Below the pieces are notes generated by a model. That model was given only the letters and a program-made list of their open reading frames with translations, ran no database searches and was not told the origin of the DNA. A stretch of DNA of 64,000 nt. Source: Siphonodentalium dalli (Eukaryota > Mollusca > Scaphopoda > Gadilida > Siphonodentaliidae). The stretch lies in contig CP136064.1 in assembly GCA_032622095.1 (NCBI GenBank), positions 216,394,205-216,458,204 of the forward strand, in the 5' to 3' direction. The translations under genes were made by a program, and so were the position numbers. Each line of letters begins with the position of its first letter. Within the stretch, counting starts at the first letter, position 1. Below, piece by piece: positions 12,495 through 22,975 of this stretch.

Positions 12495-12881
12495 TTAAAG
12501 GCATGGATGACCTTCGCGGTTGGTATTGCTGTTAAAATATTCACATCTGTTAAAACCGCCATAAACCTTAAGAATAATAAAATATTGACAAAGTTTGTGT
12601 TCTTATAGTAAGTTATACCAATCATACATGCACATATCTCATAAATAGTATGTTATTTTTAAGTTTGTGTGCTTTGTTATGTAAACAAAAGCCAAACAAG
12701 TTACAAAACCTTGTTTTTGTTTACATAACACAGCATACAAATTTGACAATAACATACTATTTGCTCGATATTTATGATTGGTGTAAGAACAAATATGTAA
12801 TATTCTTTCTGTTAATGGCAGTTCTAACAGGTGTGAATATTTTAACAGCATACCCAGGGCGAAGGCCATCAATGCCTTTAA
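12495..12881. mobile_element. Foldback element with TTAA borders and AGGCATGGATG ends
   Basis: Borders are TTAA (12495-12498 and 12878-12881). The left end reads AGGCATGGATGACCTTCGC and the right end is its inverse with two changes. Pairing continues inward: ACCAATCAT, AATAGTATGTTATT and TTATGTAAACAAAA all reappear inverted on the right side, so almost the whole 387 bases forms one hairpin. No coding capacity. The TTAA border suggests piggyBac-type mobilisation, but the end sequence differs from family C. Confidence 0.8.
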
Positions 12882-13590
12882 TATGGCACAAGATTACTTC
12901 TTGTAAATCATTGCCATGACTATCAGTGATGGCTTGATTGAGTATCAGTTTCCAATAAGCCCAGTTGGCACCACCTTGATTTCTATACAACTTCTTGATT
13001 CTTTTGAAGCATAGTAAAGGTGTGTTGACCTGATATAGCCTGGTAAGACCATTGATTTGTAGGAGCAGTACATAGACAGGCTCTCAACCACATACCATTG
13101 ACAACTATTCTGATTTAAGTGGATCATTATATCCTACATTCTACTAGAGGCTGGGCTGCTGACATTTTCTCCTCCACATATTGATATAGTTTTAACTCTT
13201 CACTAGTCACCAGGATGCTTTCAATAATATCGGTAGACTATGAAAATTGATTAGTTGTTTTCTCTTGCTATTACGGTATAAATATTGGATTATGTCCGTC
13301 CATCTGTCTGTCCTTGAATATGTGCATCTGTCACCACATCCACACTGATATCTCAGCCATGTTCTCTTTGGATTTCAATGAGATTTACTGCAGTGATTTC
13401 CCCATTAGAACTGTTATCAAAAGATCATTTTTCAGTGTTATTTGAATTTTCTTTTCTAGAGTTATCCTTCTTTGATCACTGAAAATTTGGATTTTTGTCC
13501 ATTTGCAGATTTCACAATCATGGTTCATATTATTGGCCTTTAAAAAAATGGTGCCATGTGCCATAGATTCTATTTCTTATTTAGTTTTGT
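12882..13590. other. Non-coding stretch with a decayed dispersed repeat
   Basis: From about 13280 the words ATGTCCGTCCATCTGTCTGTC and ATATCTCAGCCATG resemble the CCGTCC-type dispersed repeats elsewhere in the window. No gene is supported. Confidence 0.45.
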
Positions 13591-13591
13591 T

Positions 13592-13807
13592 TAGACGAAA
13601 CATTGCATAATCGAGATTCCAATGGGTGTATATCACCATATTCACCATTCAATCTGAGTCTATGTCTCCCATAGCAGATGAGGCAATGCAGAATGAGGTC
13701 CGCAGAGGGTGAATTTGGTGATGCTAGCCCGCTATGTGGGATAGCATCACTAAATTCACCATCTGGGGACCTCATTCTGCAAATGACGGGCATGAAGTTT
13801 CCAGGGG
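13592..13807 (-). mobile_element. Family B half copy
   Basis: One arm plus part of the core of family B, in inverse orientation: ATTGCATAATCGAG, CCATAGCAG, then the arm hairpin AGAGGGTGAATTTGGTGATG to ATTCTGCAAATGACG. The other arm is missing. A near-identical half copy lies at 62001-62226, so the half form may itself be a recurrent variant. Confidence 0.75.
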
Positions 13808-14153
13808 TGTGCTGATGCTGGGCAGTAGCACCCACCAATTCATGTTATCACCAATGAGTCACACCATTTTCAAAAGGAAACACCCAGCACATTTTTTGTA
13901 TATCATGAGTGAATGAGACAAATGATTATTTTCCTGTGCTGCTTGCCACGAGTGAACCGAAAATAAACATTTGTCTCGTTCACTAATGACATAATTTTCA
14001 GTATCCACTCAAAAACACTAGATATTCTTTTTATTTTGCATGTTTCTAAAGAAATTTGCCATGTGCGATGATAAATGTTCCCACATGTCATCGCCTTCAA
14101 TCGATGTACATGTATCTAGTTCAACAGCTGACCGCTGCCTTCTATATCCTCTT

Positions 14154-14154
<1 letters not shown>

Positions 14155-14197
<43 letters not shown>
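14155..14197 (+). repeat. 43-base poly-G run
   Basis: An uninterrupted run of G from 14155 to 14197. Such a run can form G-quadruplexes and its length is probably unstable and prone to sequencing error. It lies 37 bases before a foldback element (14235). The ORFs reading through it as poly-glycine are artefacts. Confidence 0.95.
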
Positions 14198-14198
<1 letters not shown>

Positions 14199-14234
14199 AA
14201 TCACAATTATTTCATCAAACGACCTTCTAGCATA

Positions 14235-14469
14235 TACTGTATTCACCCATCAGAAAGCTCATCACTGAGGATGGGCCCAGTCTATGTTTTTGCTCCCAAA
14301 AAATCATTGGGGGGATCCTTGTAGATAAGCCCACCCCCATGTTTAGAACTTAAAGGGCGAGTATACATTGATATCATGTTAACTCTGAATGAAGATGCAC
14401 AAAAACTGAGACTTTGTGTGTAATAAAATTCACGGGGCCCCCCGGGGTTACTGATGGGCGTATACAGTA
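14235..14469. mobile_element. MITE with TACTGTAT ends, distinct from family A
   Basis: It begins TACTGTATTCACCCATCAG and ends CTGATGGGCGTATACAGTA, inverted ends of about 19 bases with two mismatches. The TA borders suggest a Tc1/mariner-type target. The interior (235 bases in all) has no coding capacity. Only one copy is seen here. Confidence 0.65.
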
Positions 14470-15009
14470 ATAGTAGTTTGTATTCAATTCAAGCCCATTG
14501 GTTTAAGTATTCTGACAGTTTTTGTATAGTTCTTCCTCTGTCATACAATACTTAAATCTTCCAAATTTGAAAATGGAATTCATATATCATACAAGTTTTG
14601 TGATCTGAACGAAACTTAACTCTTCCTACTCTATGACATCATCACATTGTGTGCTGTGTTTTCAATCTTATTGAGTACTTTGTAATATGCTTGAGTTTAA
14701 ACTGTGAGCTGTTGGTGCCGATAGTACCCGTTTTCATTTTCTTGAAAGGTTTATTATAACATTAAATTACAATGGAACTCTTTGAAAGCACATAATGTCA
14801 GTCACATAATTTAGGTACAAGGGAACTTAACAAAACACTAAATGTCAGACGTATGAATGTTAGAGGTTAAGACATTCAACTACCATTTAAAGTCTTCTTA
14901 GCTACCGGTATGAAGTATCCTCGCTGTAATACTGTATGTTTTGTCAGCTAAAGGTCAAGAAATGGCAGTCTTCGTGAAATGTTATATTGTACTACAAGGT
15001 GCCTGTACT

Positions 15010-15215
15010 TACAGTAATGCTCAAAGTAATCGACTTCTTAACCACAGCAGAATTATGGGTAACTTTTCAGGATTTATTCGGAAATATGGCTTGTTGCCAT
15101 TCATCGGGGAGAGCTTTCCGATGAATGGCAACAAGCCATATTTCCGACTAAATCCTGAAAAGTTGCCCATAATTCTGCTGTGGTTAAGAAGTCGATTACT
15201 TAGAGCATTATTGTA
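15010..15215. mobile_element. Family A MITE, copy 4
   Basis: A 206-base TA-flanked hairpin. The left end reads CAGTAATGCTCAAAGTAATC and the right end carries compensating-looking changes (GAGCATTATTG), with a short GGGGA loop. Confidence 0.88.
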
Positions 15216-15247
15216 TATTGGGTAAGGCATCAAGTAAAGTTATTTAA

Positions 15248-15498
15248 CCCTTTCATGACAGGAGCTGCGCTGATGCAGTATTAAAGATCCTGTGCCAGTG
15301 CATTCTCTTATACATGTATGTGCGAGTCTCCCATAAGGAGACTTGCATATATAAGAGAATGCAATGTCAAGGCAAATATTGTTTGGCCAATGTATTCTTT
15401 TATATATGCAAGGCTCCCTATGGGAGACTCGCATATATAAGTGAATGCATTGGCACAGGGTTTTCGCAAAATTTCAGGAAGCTCCAGTCATGGAAGGG
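15248..15498. mobile_element. Family C (piggyBac-type) MITE, copy 2, with intact TTAA duplication
   Basis: TTAA at 15244-15247 and 15499-15502 flank a 251-base element. The left end CCCTTTCATGACAGGAGC matches the inverted right end at 16 of 18 positions. Inside are inverted copies of AGTGCATTCTCTTATA and TATATAAGAGAATGCA. Confidence 0.87.
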
Positions 15499-15673
15499 TT
15501 AATACTACTAAAAAATTTGCCACAGTACGAACTAATCAAGGAAATTATGATGTCTGAATTAATTTTAATTTAAAAACTTTTTAACTATCTGAATAGAACA
15601 TGGTCATATCCCCAAATATCTATGGATTCTTACACTACATGTATGTGAGTGTCCTTGAATACATGTATGTGTG

Positions 15674-16049
15674 CAAGCCTTGAAATAGTGTGTCTGTCAT
15701 TTGCAGAATGAGGTTCCCAGAGTGTGAATTTAGTAATTCTACCCGGGACAGTGGGCTAGCATCAGTAAATCCCCCCTCTGGGGACCTCTTTCTGCTTCAT
15801 CTTCTGGGAATTATCTACAGTCTCAAATTAACGTCGTTTTAAATTACTTTTTCTCTTCTGTTCAGTTTCTATATGGATCCCCTAATTAGCAGAAGACAGA
15901 AGGGGACCTCATTCTGCTTACACCTCAGCAGAATGAGGTTCCCAGAGGGTGAATTTGGTGATGCTAGCCCGCTATGCGGCGTAGCATCACTAAATTCACC
16001 CTCTGGGGACCTCATTCTGCAAATGACAGACACCCTATTTCAAGGCTTG
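15674..16049. mobile_element. Family B MITE, copy 4, with inverted core
   Basis: Both outer arms are in the usual orientation (CAAGCCTTGAAATAG and CTATTTCAAGGCTTG). However, the core at about 15797-15900 (ATCTTCTGGGAATTATCTACA, then TCTGTTCAGTTTCTATATGG) is the reverse complement of the core in copies such as 39649-40089. No 8-base target duplication is visible. Recombination between the inverted arms would explain both points. Confidence 0.8.
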
Positions 16050-17222
16050 TTGTTATCTGAATTCTCATTTGATTTTATTGTTTCTCTGATAGCCAACTTA
16101 TATCAGCATTGCTTATGATAGATGCTAGTATTATCATCATCCTTGGAACTGAAGATCTGTGTAGAATTTAATAGTCTTTTATGTGTGAGTGCTAACTTTC
16201 TGAGTGGTTTCTTTGATAATAATATTGATAGAAAATCTGAGTGGAACCCTCCCATCCTTCTGAAATGTCAAGAGTTATACTGCACTGACAACATTAGCTT
16301 CAAAGTTATACTGCACTGACAAGCATTAAGCTTCAAAGAATCATTTTCTTTTATTGAGTTAATAAGTGTTGGGATCAGATATTATTGGGCATTCTTATAT
16401 TCATAACAGGGACATATCTAATTATCTATAGGGTGTTGATAAGTAGGTGTCCACCTCCAAATAACTACAGCCCACCCCAGCAGTGCTTGCCAACTTTCTG
16501 ACTTTCATTTTCACCCTTTGTCTTGAAATTTTCAAAACAAGTTTTTCGAGTGTAAGGAATATAGAATAAAAAGTGTCTGGTGCATGAACATTTTCTAAAT
16601 TGGAAATTCACTTTTTTAATTCGAAATAAATTTAAACTTTTAAAATAATTTTTATTTCAAAATAACTACAGGTACATTTGCATTAAGTTTCAGTCAAATA
16701 CTAGTAGGTACTGATGCCTACAAACCTTCATGTTTCATTGTAAACTTTTGTGGATTAGACCTAGAATTTGTTTTTACACCCTGTAACAATGTTATGTGGA
16801 GGGGGTATACTGGAATCGGCTTGTCCAACGCAACTTTGTTCGAGCTTGTATTCCTTCATTTATCAGTCAATTTTTAGTCAACTATTGCTTTGGCGAGGGA
16901 CGGTTGGCGAGGTGGGCATCATTTATTGGAAAATGTTTTTTAAACAGTTATTGACCATCATCGGAAACTGCACCTTGCTACCCTTTTTGCGAGGGGCTAT
17001 TCTTATTCCCATTGCGACCCGTCACACCTCTAGTTTTATTTATATTAGTACATCGTTAACCCCTATTCTCTACCCCCATCCGTTTCTATGTCCCTGCTGA
17101 TTGAATACTGGAGAGACAGTTCATTCACCTGGATGTGGGATGGGATACAGGAGAGACATAATTCATTCAATGGATGTGGGATGGGATACTCCTGAGACAG
17201 AATGTTGTGAAGTTGATAGTTT
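16050..17222. other. Non-coding stretch with a dispersed repeat at 16.8-17.1 kb
   Basis: From about 16795 the sequence GGAGGGGGTATACTGGAATC matches the start of the repeat at 60.66 kb (AGGGGGGTATACTGGAGTC). The segment ends in decayed repeat sequence. Two near-copies of TGGATGTGGGATGGGATAC occur at about 17131 and 17173. The 110-codon ORF here lies inside the repeat and is not taken as a gene. Confidence 0.5.
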
Positions 17223-17241
17223 TTATCGACCCAGTGATAAC

Positions 17242-17410
17242 CTGATGCAGATATGAATCATATGATTAGCCAACTCATTGAATTCATCAAACATGTGTTT
17301 ACATTGATTTAAATATCTGGTCATGGGACATTTGTCCTTGAAGATGGTCCAGCTGTACTGGGCTTTGACATATTCAAACTCTTCAATAAAGTGGCTCTGT
17401 GTGTTCATGT
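17242..17410 (-). CDS. Candidate internal exon of an unidentified protein
   Basis: On the minus strand a T/G-rich tract ends in GTTGTAG (acceptor AG at 17412-17411). It is followed by an open stretch of 169 bases ending CATCAG|GTTATC (donor GT at 17241-17240). The encoded segment includes FIEEFEYVKAQYSWTIFKD, then CPMTRYLNQCKHMFDEF and NELANHMIHICI, and looks like real, charged, helix-rich protein with ordinary codon use. I do not recognise the family. The donor is weaker than consensus and the phase leaves two bases at each end. No matching neighbour exon was identified, so it could also be an exon fragment or pseudogene. Confidence 0.4.
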
Positions 17411-17489
17411 CTACAACATTGGCAAACACAACATAATTTCAACTGAGACTATTTATATTATAGGCTTAGAAACCATTAACTAATTAAAG

Positions 17490-17807
17490 TTAGTCTATCT
17501 CTTTTGGGCTACAATTACAACAAACAGCATAATTTTTATAAATTGTGAATTCAAGACTACAAATAGCTACATGTGTTTTGTGAATAGAATGCAGATATAA
17601 CTGAAGATGGTCTATAAAGGCATAATAAAGTGGTTTATTTTGATAGTAATTCACAGTCAATCTCTTAGGTGATCCACAATTTTCCTTGATTGAGATTGCT
17701 AAAAAGATAAGAGTGCTCTCTGTTGGGACTCTTTGGGTAAGCTCCAAATTTTTTCGCACAGATTTCTGTTCTAAAAATTGCACATAAATCTGCCCGATTA
17801 ATGTCAT
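17490..17807 (-). CDS. Open reading frame of 105 codons, unidentified, doubtful
   Basis: An open frame from an ATG at 17807 to a stop at 17490, just upstream (in minus-strand direction) of the candidate exon at 17242-17410 and on the same strand. It contains the segments RVPTESTLIFLAISIKENC and KRLTVNYYQNKPLYYAFIDH. The length is unusual for this AT-rich DNA, but I see no family signature. It may belong to the same transcription unit, be a decayed transposon ORF, or be chance. Confidence 0.25.
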   Translation of the reverse strand: MTLIGQIYVQFLEQKSVRKNLELTQRVPTESTLIFLAISIKENCGSPKRLTVNYYQNKPLYYAFIDHLQLYLHSIHKTHVAICSLEFTIYKNYAVCCNCSPKEID

Positions 17808-17886
17808 TATAAATTCTAAATAAAATTGATAATAATTGACATTATCTTTTCCGGACAGGTGTCCTCAATTAATATGTATGATATTA

Positions 17887-18083
17887 TACAGTAATGTCCG
17901 AAGTACATGACCCTTTAACCACAGCAGAATTATGGGAAATTTTTCAGGATTTAGCCGGAAATATGTCTTGTTGCCATTTATCGGAAAGTTCTCACCGAGC
18001 AAGCCATATTTCCAACTAAATCCTGAAAAATTTCCCATAATTCTGCTTTGGTTTAGGGGTTGATTATATAGGACATTACTATA
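17887..18083. mobile_element. Family A MITE, copy 5, diverged
   Basis: TA-flanked ends CAGTAATGTCCGAAG and ATAGGACATTACTA, with a shortened centre (about 197 bases). It carries more substitutions than most copies, suggesting an older insertion. Confidence 0.85.
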
Positions 18084-18283
18084 CCCTGGAATCTAAGGTA
18101 TTTTAAACTTCCTGGGAAGAGATACCAGTATACCATGTTTAACTATTATATAATAATAAAAAGAATATGTCCAGTGAATTACATGTAGTCCTTTGCAAAA
18201 TGGTAGACTGCACAACAATGCATTCAAACTGATGTTTTCAGCTTACAACCCAGTCTGGAGTAAACTACATACCCACATATAAA

Positions 18284-18512
18284 AAATAGTGGGTCTGATG
18301 ACCTTTCTTTCAGTTTTCATTTCCCAAACCCGGGATTCCTTGTATTCACCGCCAATCAAAACTTAATCTAAGAAATGTTTGCGCCAATAAAAAACTATTA
18401 ACATGTCACGTGCTCTTGGTGTGGAAATTCCAAAGGTGTGGCTAAAGGTTGTTAAAAGTATCAGTATGAATCTGAGTGTATGTTTACAAAGACTGCTTTC
18501 AACCTTCCTGAG
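18284..18512 (+). repeat. Family G dispersed repeat, copy 1
   Basis: It shares with 49056-49290 and the minus strand of 62222-62476 the opening TAGTGGGTCTGATGACC, a middle TCATTTCC...GGGATTCC block and the closing CAGTATGAATCTGAGTGTAT followed by AGACTGCTTTC. Similarity is patchy (old). The class is unknown and there is no coding capacity. Confidence 0.65.
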
Positions 18513-19027
18513 AAATTAATGCCTTAAAAAGATAAACAGCATCCCAGCATCTCCAGCATGTAATAATAAAGTGCATTCATTTGTTTGATTTTCCTGATTT
18601 TCCTTCTTCGAATAATAAAATAAAATTTAATCTTTAATGGTGAGACTGATAAAAAAGTAGGAGCTTTTTTTTTTGGAGCTGGAAAATAGTGGGTAAACAG
18701 TCATGTTAAGCCACCACACTCCCCTAAAAAAAGCCAAGATGATTCCCAATTTGTGTCCTTCATTCATATGATAAGAAATGTACAGACTTCTGGCTGGGGA
18801 TGCTATTGTTGTTATTAAAATATATCATTCATTGTATGTATCAGGTCTAGACGCATACAACAAGATAATTTGTGATCCTTTGAATAGGCTTCTCAAGAAG
18901 CTAATGTAATATTTTTCGAGTTTAAAATACTGAACTTGTTTTAGTTTGGACATTGTGATTGATTGTAAATCATTGAGTATTTCTTTTATTTTCATGTATA
19001 GCAGTGACCCACTGTGTCATAGTTTAA

Positions 19028-19420
19028 CCCTTTACCCAACAAACCGGCCAAAACCGGCCGAATAAAGCTTCAACAGCCTAAAATATCTTCGGTCTGTCTC
19101 AATAGAACCATACAAATATGGATATCATTGGAACCGGCTCTTTGACCACATTGTGATAGTTACAGTTATGCCCTGTGCCAATGCATTCTCTTATATATGC
19201 GAGTCGACCATAGGTCGCCTCGCATATATAAGAGAATGCATTGGCCTGAAAAAAATCTTTTTTTTAACACTTTTTACCATTTTTTCTTACATTCTTTAAC
19301 AATTTTATAATTTTTAATGTGTTAAGCCAATGCATTCTCTTATATATGCGAGGCGACATATGGTCGACTCGCATATATAAGAGAATGCATTGGCACAGGC
19401 CCCTTCTGTTGGGTAAAGGG
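19028..19420. mobile_element. Family C' (piggyBac-type) MITE with two perfect inner hairpins
   Basis: TTAA at 19024-19027 and 19421-19424 flank a 393-base element whose ends CCCTTTACCCAACA are inverted perfectly over 14 bases. Two inner hairpins (19177-19245 and 19326-19394) are each built from GCCAATGCATTCTCTTATAT, continuing into CGAG and GTCGACC, with its inverse. A sister copy lies at 63132-63484. No coding capacity. Confidence 0.88.
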
Positions 19421-19424
19421 TTAA

Positions 19425-20517
19425 TAGGACCAATTACATTTATACTGGATTCTCTGTCACTGAATAGGTCAATGACCTAAATCAAGGTCAAGTTGTCTGT
19501 TGGGGTATACTGGTATGAACCAGGCCGACAATATAGTATACAATGTAGTACTTCTGACATAGTCAGGATTGTTTGTACTGCAGTACACTGACGGTATACA
19601 TATCTGCAGAATGCATTAATGTATCCACACCTACTTTTCCACCCACATTACTAAAGTGCTAGCTGGTATAAAATAATAATTGGTGTAAGGCACAGCAGCC
19701 TACAAAGCTTTCTGTCATCATACATTGATGCCTTGTTACACATCAATACTTTGGGACAACAATTGTTACTATTTTTAGAATCTTATTTTTTTCTTTATGA
19801 TGACTGGCAAGAAATGCATGCATTTGTAAATGGATAATATCAAACAACTAGAGGGGATAATTATATTTTCAATGAATGAGGTGCTCTCTCTTCTCTTAAC
19901 TTTTCAAAAGATTTCACATGGCGTTAATGATCCAATGGATTCGTTGTGCTGCCAATGAGAGTTCAAGGTGCATGTTTTTTGTTATTAAAATGTAGTAAGT
20001 TGTTCAAACAGGTTCACTGATGGATAATGATATGGTACCTGTAACTGCTAACATTTGATTGTCTGTCCAGTGGGTGGACCCTTTTCACATCTAAATGACG
20101 CAGGTTATGTTCCAGTAGATATCCTGTTCACTGACCAGGTACAGGTAGTGTCAATGAAAAAAATCAGTGCACTTGACAAAAAGCTTGGTAATTCCTTCTA
20201 AATTGTATACTATTGGGTTGTGTTTGTTTCTGATTAATAATCTCTCTTTTTAATCACTTTTATATAATTTTCAAAATAGTTCTTGTTAACACTTTCATTA
20301 TGGGAGGGTGTGTGCCAGTCATCAAGAAAAACTATGTAACATTATAAAAATAGTAGCATTTGTTGTCCCAGTCTCTGAATGTAAATGTAAAAAAACAATT
20401 ATTAATCTCTGATGATGAAACGTTCTGTTGGATGCTATCTTAGACTCATCATTATTAATTTATTCCCCTGAAGGCTGAGTCTATATAAAAAGTTAGGGAA
20501 CTTGGAGGAGAGATCTT
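19425..20517. other. Non-coding stretch
   Basis: No gene or shared repeat recognised. A direct GGTATACTGGTATGAACC region and several ordinary AT-rich segments are present. Confidence 0.45.
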
Positions 20518-20895
20518 ATCTTCTGAACACTCTGGTAGGGTAATCAAATAAAAATGGAGAATAATCTTGTTCAAAGTAGTTATTTTTAAAGATATTATAT
20601 CTAAATTGACAACACACACGTCATTTGTATATTATATTAATTAAATGCAGTGACTGCAGATGGCGAAATCATTTTCATTAGTTTATCGCTGATAAAAGCG
20701 TCCGATTCGAGTAGTAAATATTTACAATTTTGCATAGTTCAGACATTGTTTTCTATGGAGTGGTACGGTTTGATTTGCTTGAGATTTTCGGTGATGTTAG
20801 TGGAATGCTACATTCCCCCAATTGGCATAGCACATGAATACTACTTATCAGTTTCAGCTTTCACGCACCCAAACAAATACATAAAATGTCTTTAA
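20518..20895 (+). repeat. Family E dispersed repeat, copy 1
   Basis: This matches 32018-32356 over about 350 bases: GAGAATAATCTTG, TATTAATTAAATGCA, GATGGCGAAATCATTT, GTTTATCGC, GCATAGTTCAGACA, ATGGAGTGGTA and CACGCACCC near the end. Both copies are in the same orientation. The class is unknown. The 81-codon ORF inside is broken in the other copy and is not a gene. Confidence 0.75.
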
Positions 20896-21493
20896 TGGAG
20901 GAGAAGAATGTTGTCCCTTCCAGGTCTTGGGATGCTTTCAATTACAAATGCACTCATTTCTGTCAGTAATCACGAAGCCAAAACGCTCTGGTAAATTTAT
21001 GTCTGTGATCCCAAGGGACAACGACTACTCAGTAATAAACTGCTAAATTAATGCACCAGTGTTTATCTTCTCTGCAGAACACTGACACAAGTCACCCTAC
21101 AATGATATTAGAGTAGCCTCCCCTTCCTCAATAACATCACAAGGGTAAACAATAGGACATAAAAATCGGTTATCATTATTCTTGGTTTCCAACTTTCCAC
21201 ACAGTAGCTGATATTCATATTCAGCTCTGATTCTGGTGGGCAAACTGGTGCTGTTAAGAAAAATTACAGTTAGTTTTTATAAAGTTGTCATTTATTTTCG
21301 CAGCATCTGTCTATTCTGAATGAATGGAGGAAAACTCATTATATGAAGAAAAACGGTCAAAAACATATATATTGTAAAATTATTTTAATAATGGCACTCT
21401 TTGTTGTAAATTGATCATAATCAAGATGGCTATTCCTGTCATTTTGCAATCATAGCAGCCATAATTAAAATATTTTTAAATAAATACATTATA
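20896..21493. other. Non-coding stretch
   Basis: No gene recognised and no repeat partner found in the window. Confidence 0.45.
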
Positions 21494-21597
21494 TTATAAA
21501 GCATGGTGTCCGTTTTATACACAAAATAAAGATCTCAAGTGCCCGGTGGGCATGCGTAGTGTTTATTTCATGGATAAAACGGATGCCAAGCTTATAA
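21494..21597. mobile_element. Short foldback with TTATAA ends
   Basis: The left arm TTATAAAGCATGGTGTCCG continuing to TTTTAT pairs with the right arm ATAAAACGGATGCCAAGC continuing to TTATAA. The unit is 104 bases. It may be a very small MITE. No second copy is in the window. Confidence 0.5.
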
Positions 21598-22058
21598 CAT
21601 ATTTGAAGCACCCAATCAACCCGAAAACAAATTATTGACATTTAAATCTTTGATGTGTCACCCCTGCCTTCCATGTTGCTATGTCCCTGCATTTGCTTCT
21701 TGTAGAAAAACATGGTATCACAGCCCATATTAGTACTGCTCACCTTGGCGGATCAATCATTTGTTTGAATGATCTGTCTGGAGCGCATAATTGGTCAGGC
21801 GAGCGCCGCGAATAAAATGAATAGGCATATTGCAATCACGAGACAGACTGAGCAGGCGACAACTTAGATATCTGCAGTAACTAAAGCTCGGTCACTGGAC
21901 CTGATTGGATAAATTTCATTGGATGAGGACTGATCTTCATGAATGTTTCATGGAGACACTGATTTTTTTTCTGGAATCACTCGGATGAACTAATCACTGC
22001 AAAAATGACAAATTTTATGAAAATAATGGTATATTTTCTTAACAGCATCATTTTTCTC

Positions 22059-22116
22059 CACCAGCATCATAGCAATTCTGCAGAACCCACCAGCATCATA
22101 GCAAATTAGCAGGATT
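22059..22116 (+). repeat. Short direct duplication
   Basis: CACCAGCATCATAGCAA occurs at 22060 and 22089, about 29 bases apart, a two-unit tandem duplication. Confidence 0.8.
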
Positions 22117-22261
22117 GTTAACCAGGGGTGTACATGTATACAAACCTGACTACACCATGGAGGAGACATTCAAAGACATTCAGAGTGGTGCGCACCTCAC
22201 TGTTTCAATATACTGAACTATCCCCAATTCCTTCCTCAGTCAGATGGATATTTACCGGTTC

Positions 22262-22975
22262 TGTCTACACCACTGTGCAGACACTCACCCTCACTCCTTC
22301 AGTATTTAGCCCTCACTACATTGCTTAGGAGATATTCAAACACATGCTCACTACCCCCCACTCCACTTCATTTGTTGGATGGACATTATGAGCCCTACCT
22401 ACACCGCTGATGCGACACTCACCCCCCACTCCTTCAATATTCAGCCCTTCCTACCCTGCTGAGGTGACACTAACCCCTTCATTATTCAGCCCTTCCTACA
22501 CCATTGAAAAGACATTCACCCCCTCAATATTCAGCCCTTCCTACACCGCTGAGGAGACACTCACCCCCCCCCCCCCCCCCCCCTTCAATATTCAGCCCTA
22601 CCTACCCTGCTGAGGAGAGAGACACTCACCCCCTTCATTATTCAGCCTTTCCTACACCGCTGAGAAGACACTCACCCCCCCCCCCCCCCATAATATTTAG
22701 TCCTTCCTACACTGCTGAGGAGACACTCACCCCCCTATTCCACAATATTCAGCCCTTCCTACACTGCTGAGGAGACACCCACCCGCCACTTCTTCAATAT
22801 TCAGACCTTCCTACACTGCTGAGGAGACACTCACCCCCCTATTCCACAATATTCAGCCCTTCCTACACTGCTGAGGAGACACCCACCCGCCACTTCTTCA
22901 ATATTCAGACCTTCCTACACTGCTAAGGAGACACGCACTCCCCCCACTTCAGTATTCATCCCTTCCTATGCCGTT
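22262..22975 (+). repeat. C-rich minisatellite, units of about 50-60 bases
   Basis: About a dozen units follow the pattern TTCAATATTCAGCCCTTCC, TACACTGCTGAGGAGACAC, TCACCCCC. Two units contain long C runs (about 22565-22583 and 22675-22689). Towards the right a 104-base higher-order pair repeats (phases at 22711 and 22815), with alternating CTATTCCACAATATT and CCGCCACTTCTTCAATATT versions. The overlapping proline-rich ORFs are artefacts of the unit length. Confidence 0.9.

Noticed and set aside
14040-14324. Poly-glycine ORFs
   Set aside because: Read through the 43-base poly-G run in two frames; artefact.
16768-17100. 110-codon ORF
   Set aside because: Sits within the dispersed repeat related to 60.6 kb; frame not kept in relatives.
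22410-22770. Proline-rich ORFs in the C-rich minisatellite
   Set aside because: Overlapping frames of one tandem repeat containing homopolymer C runs.
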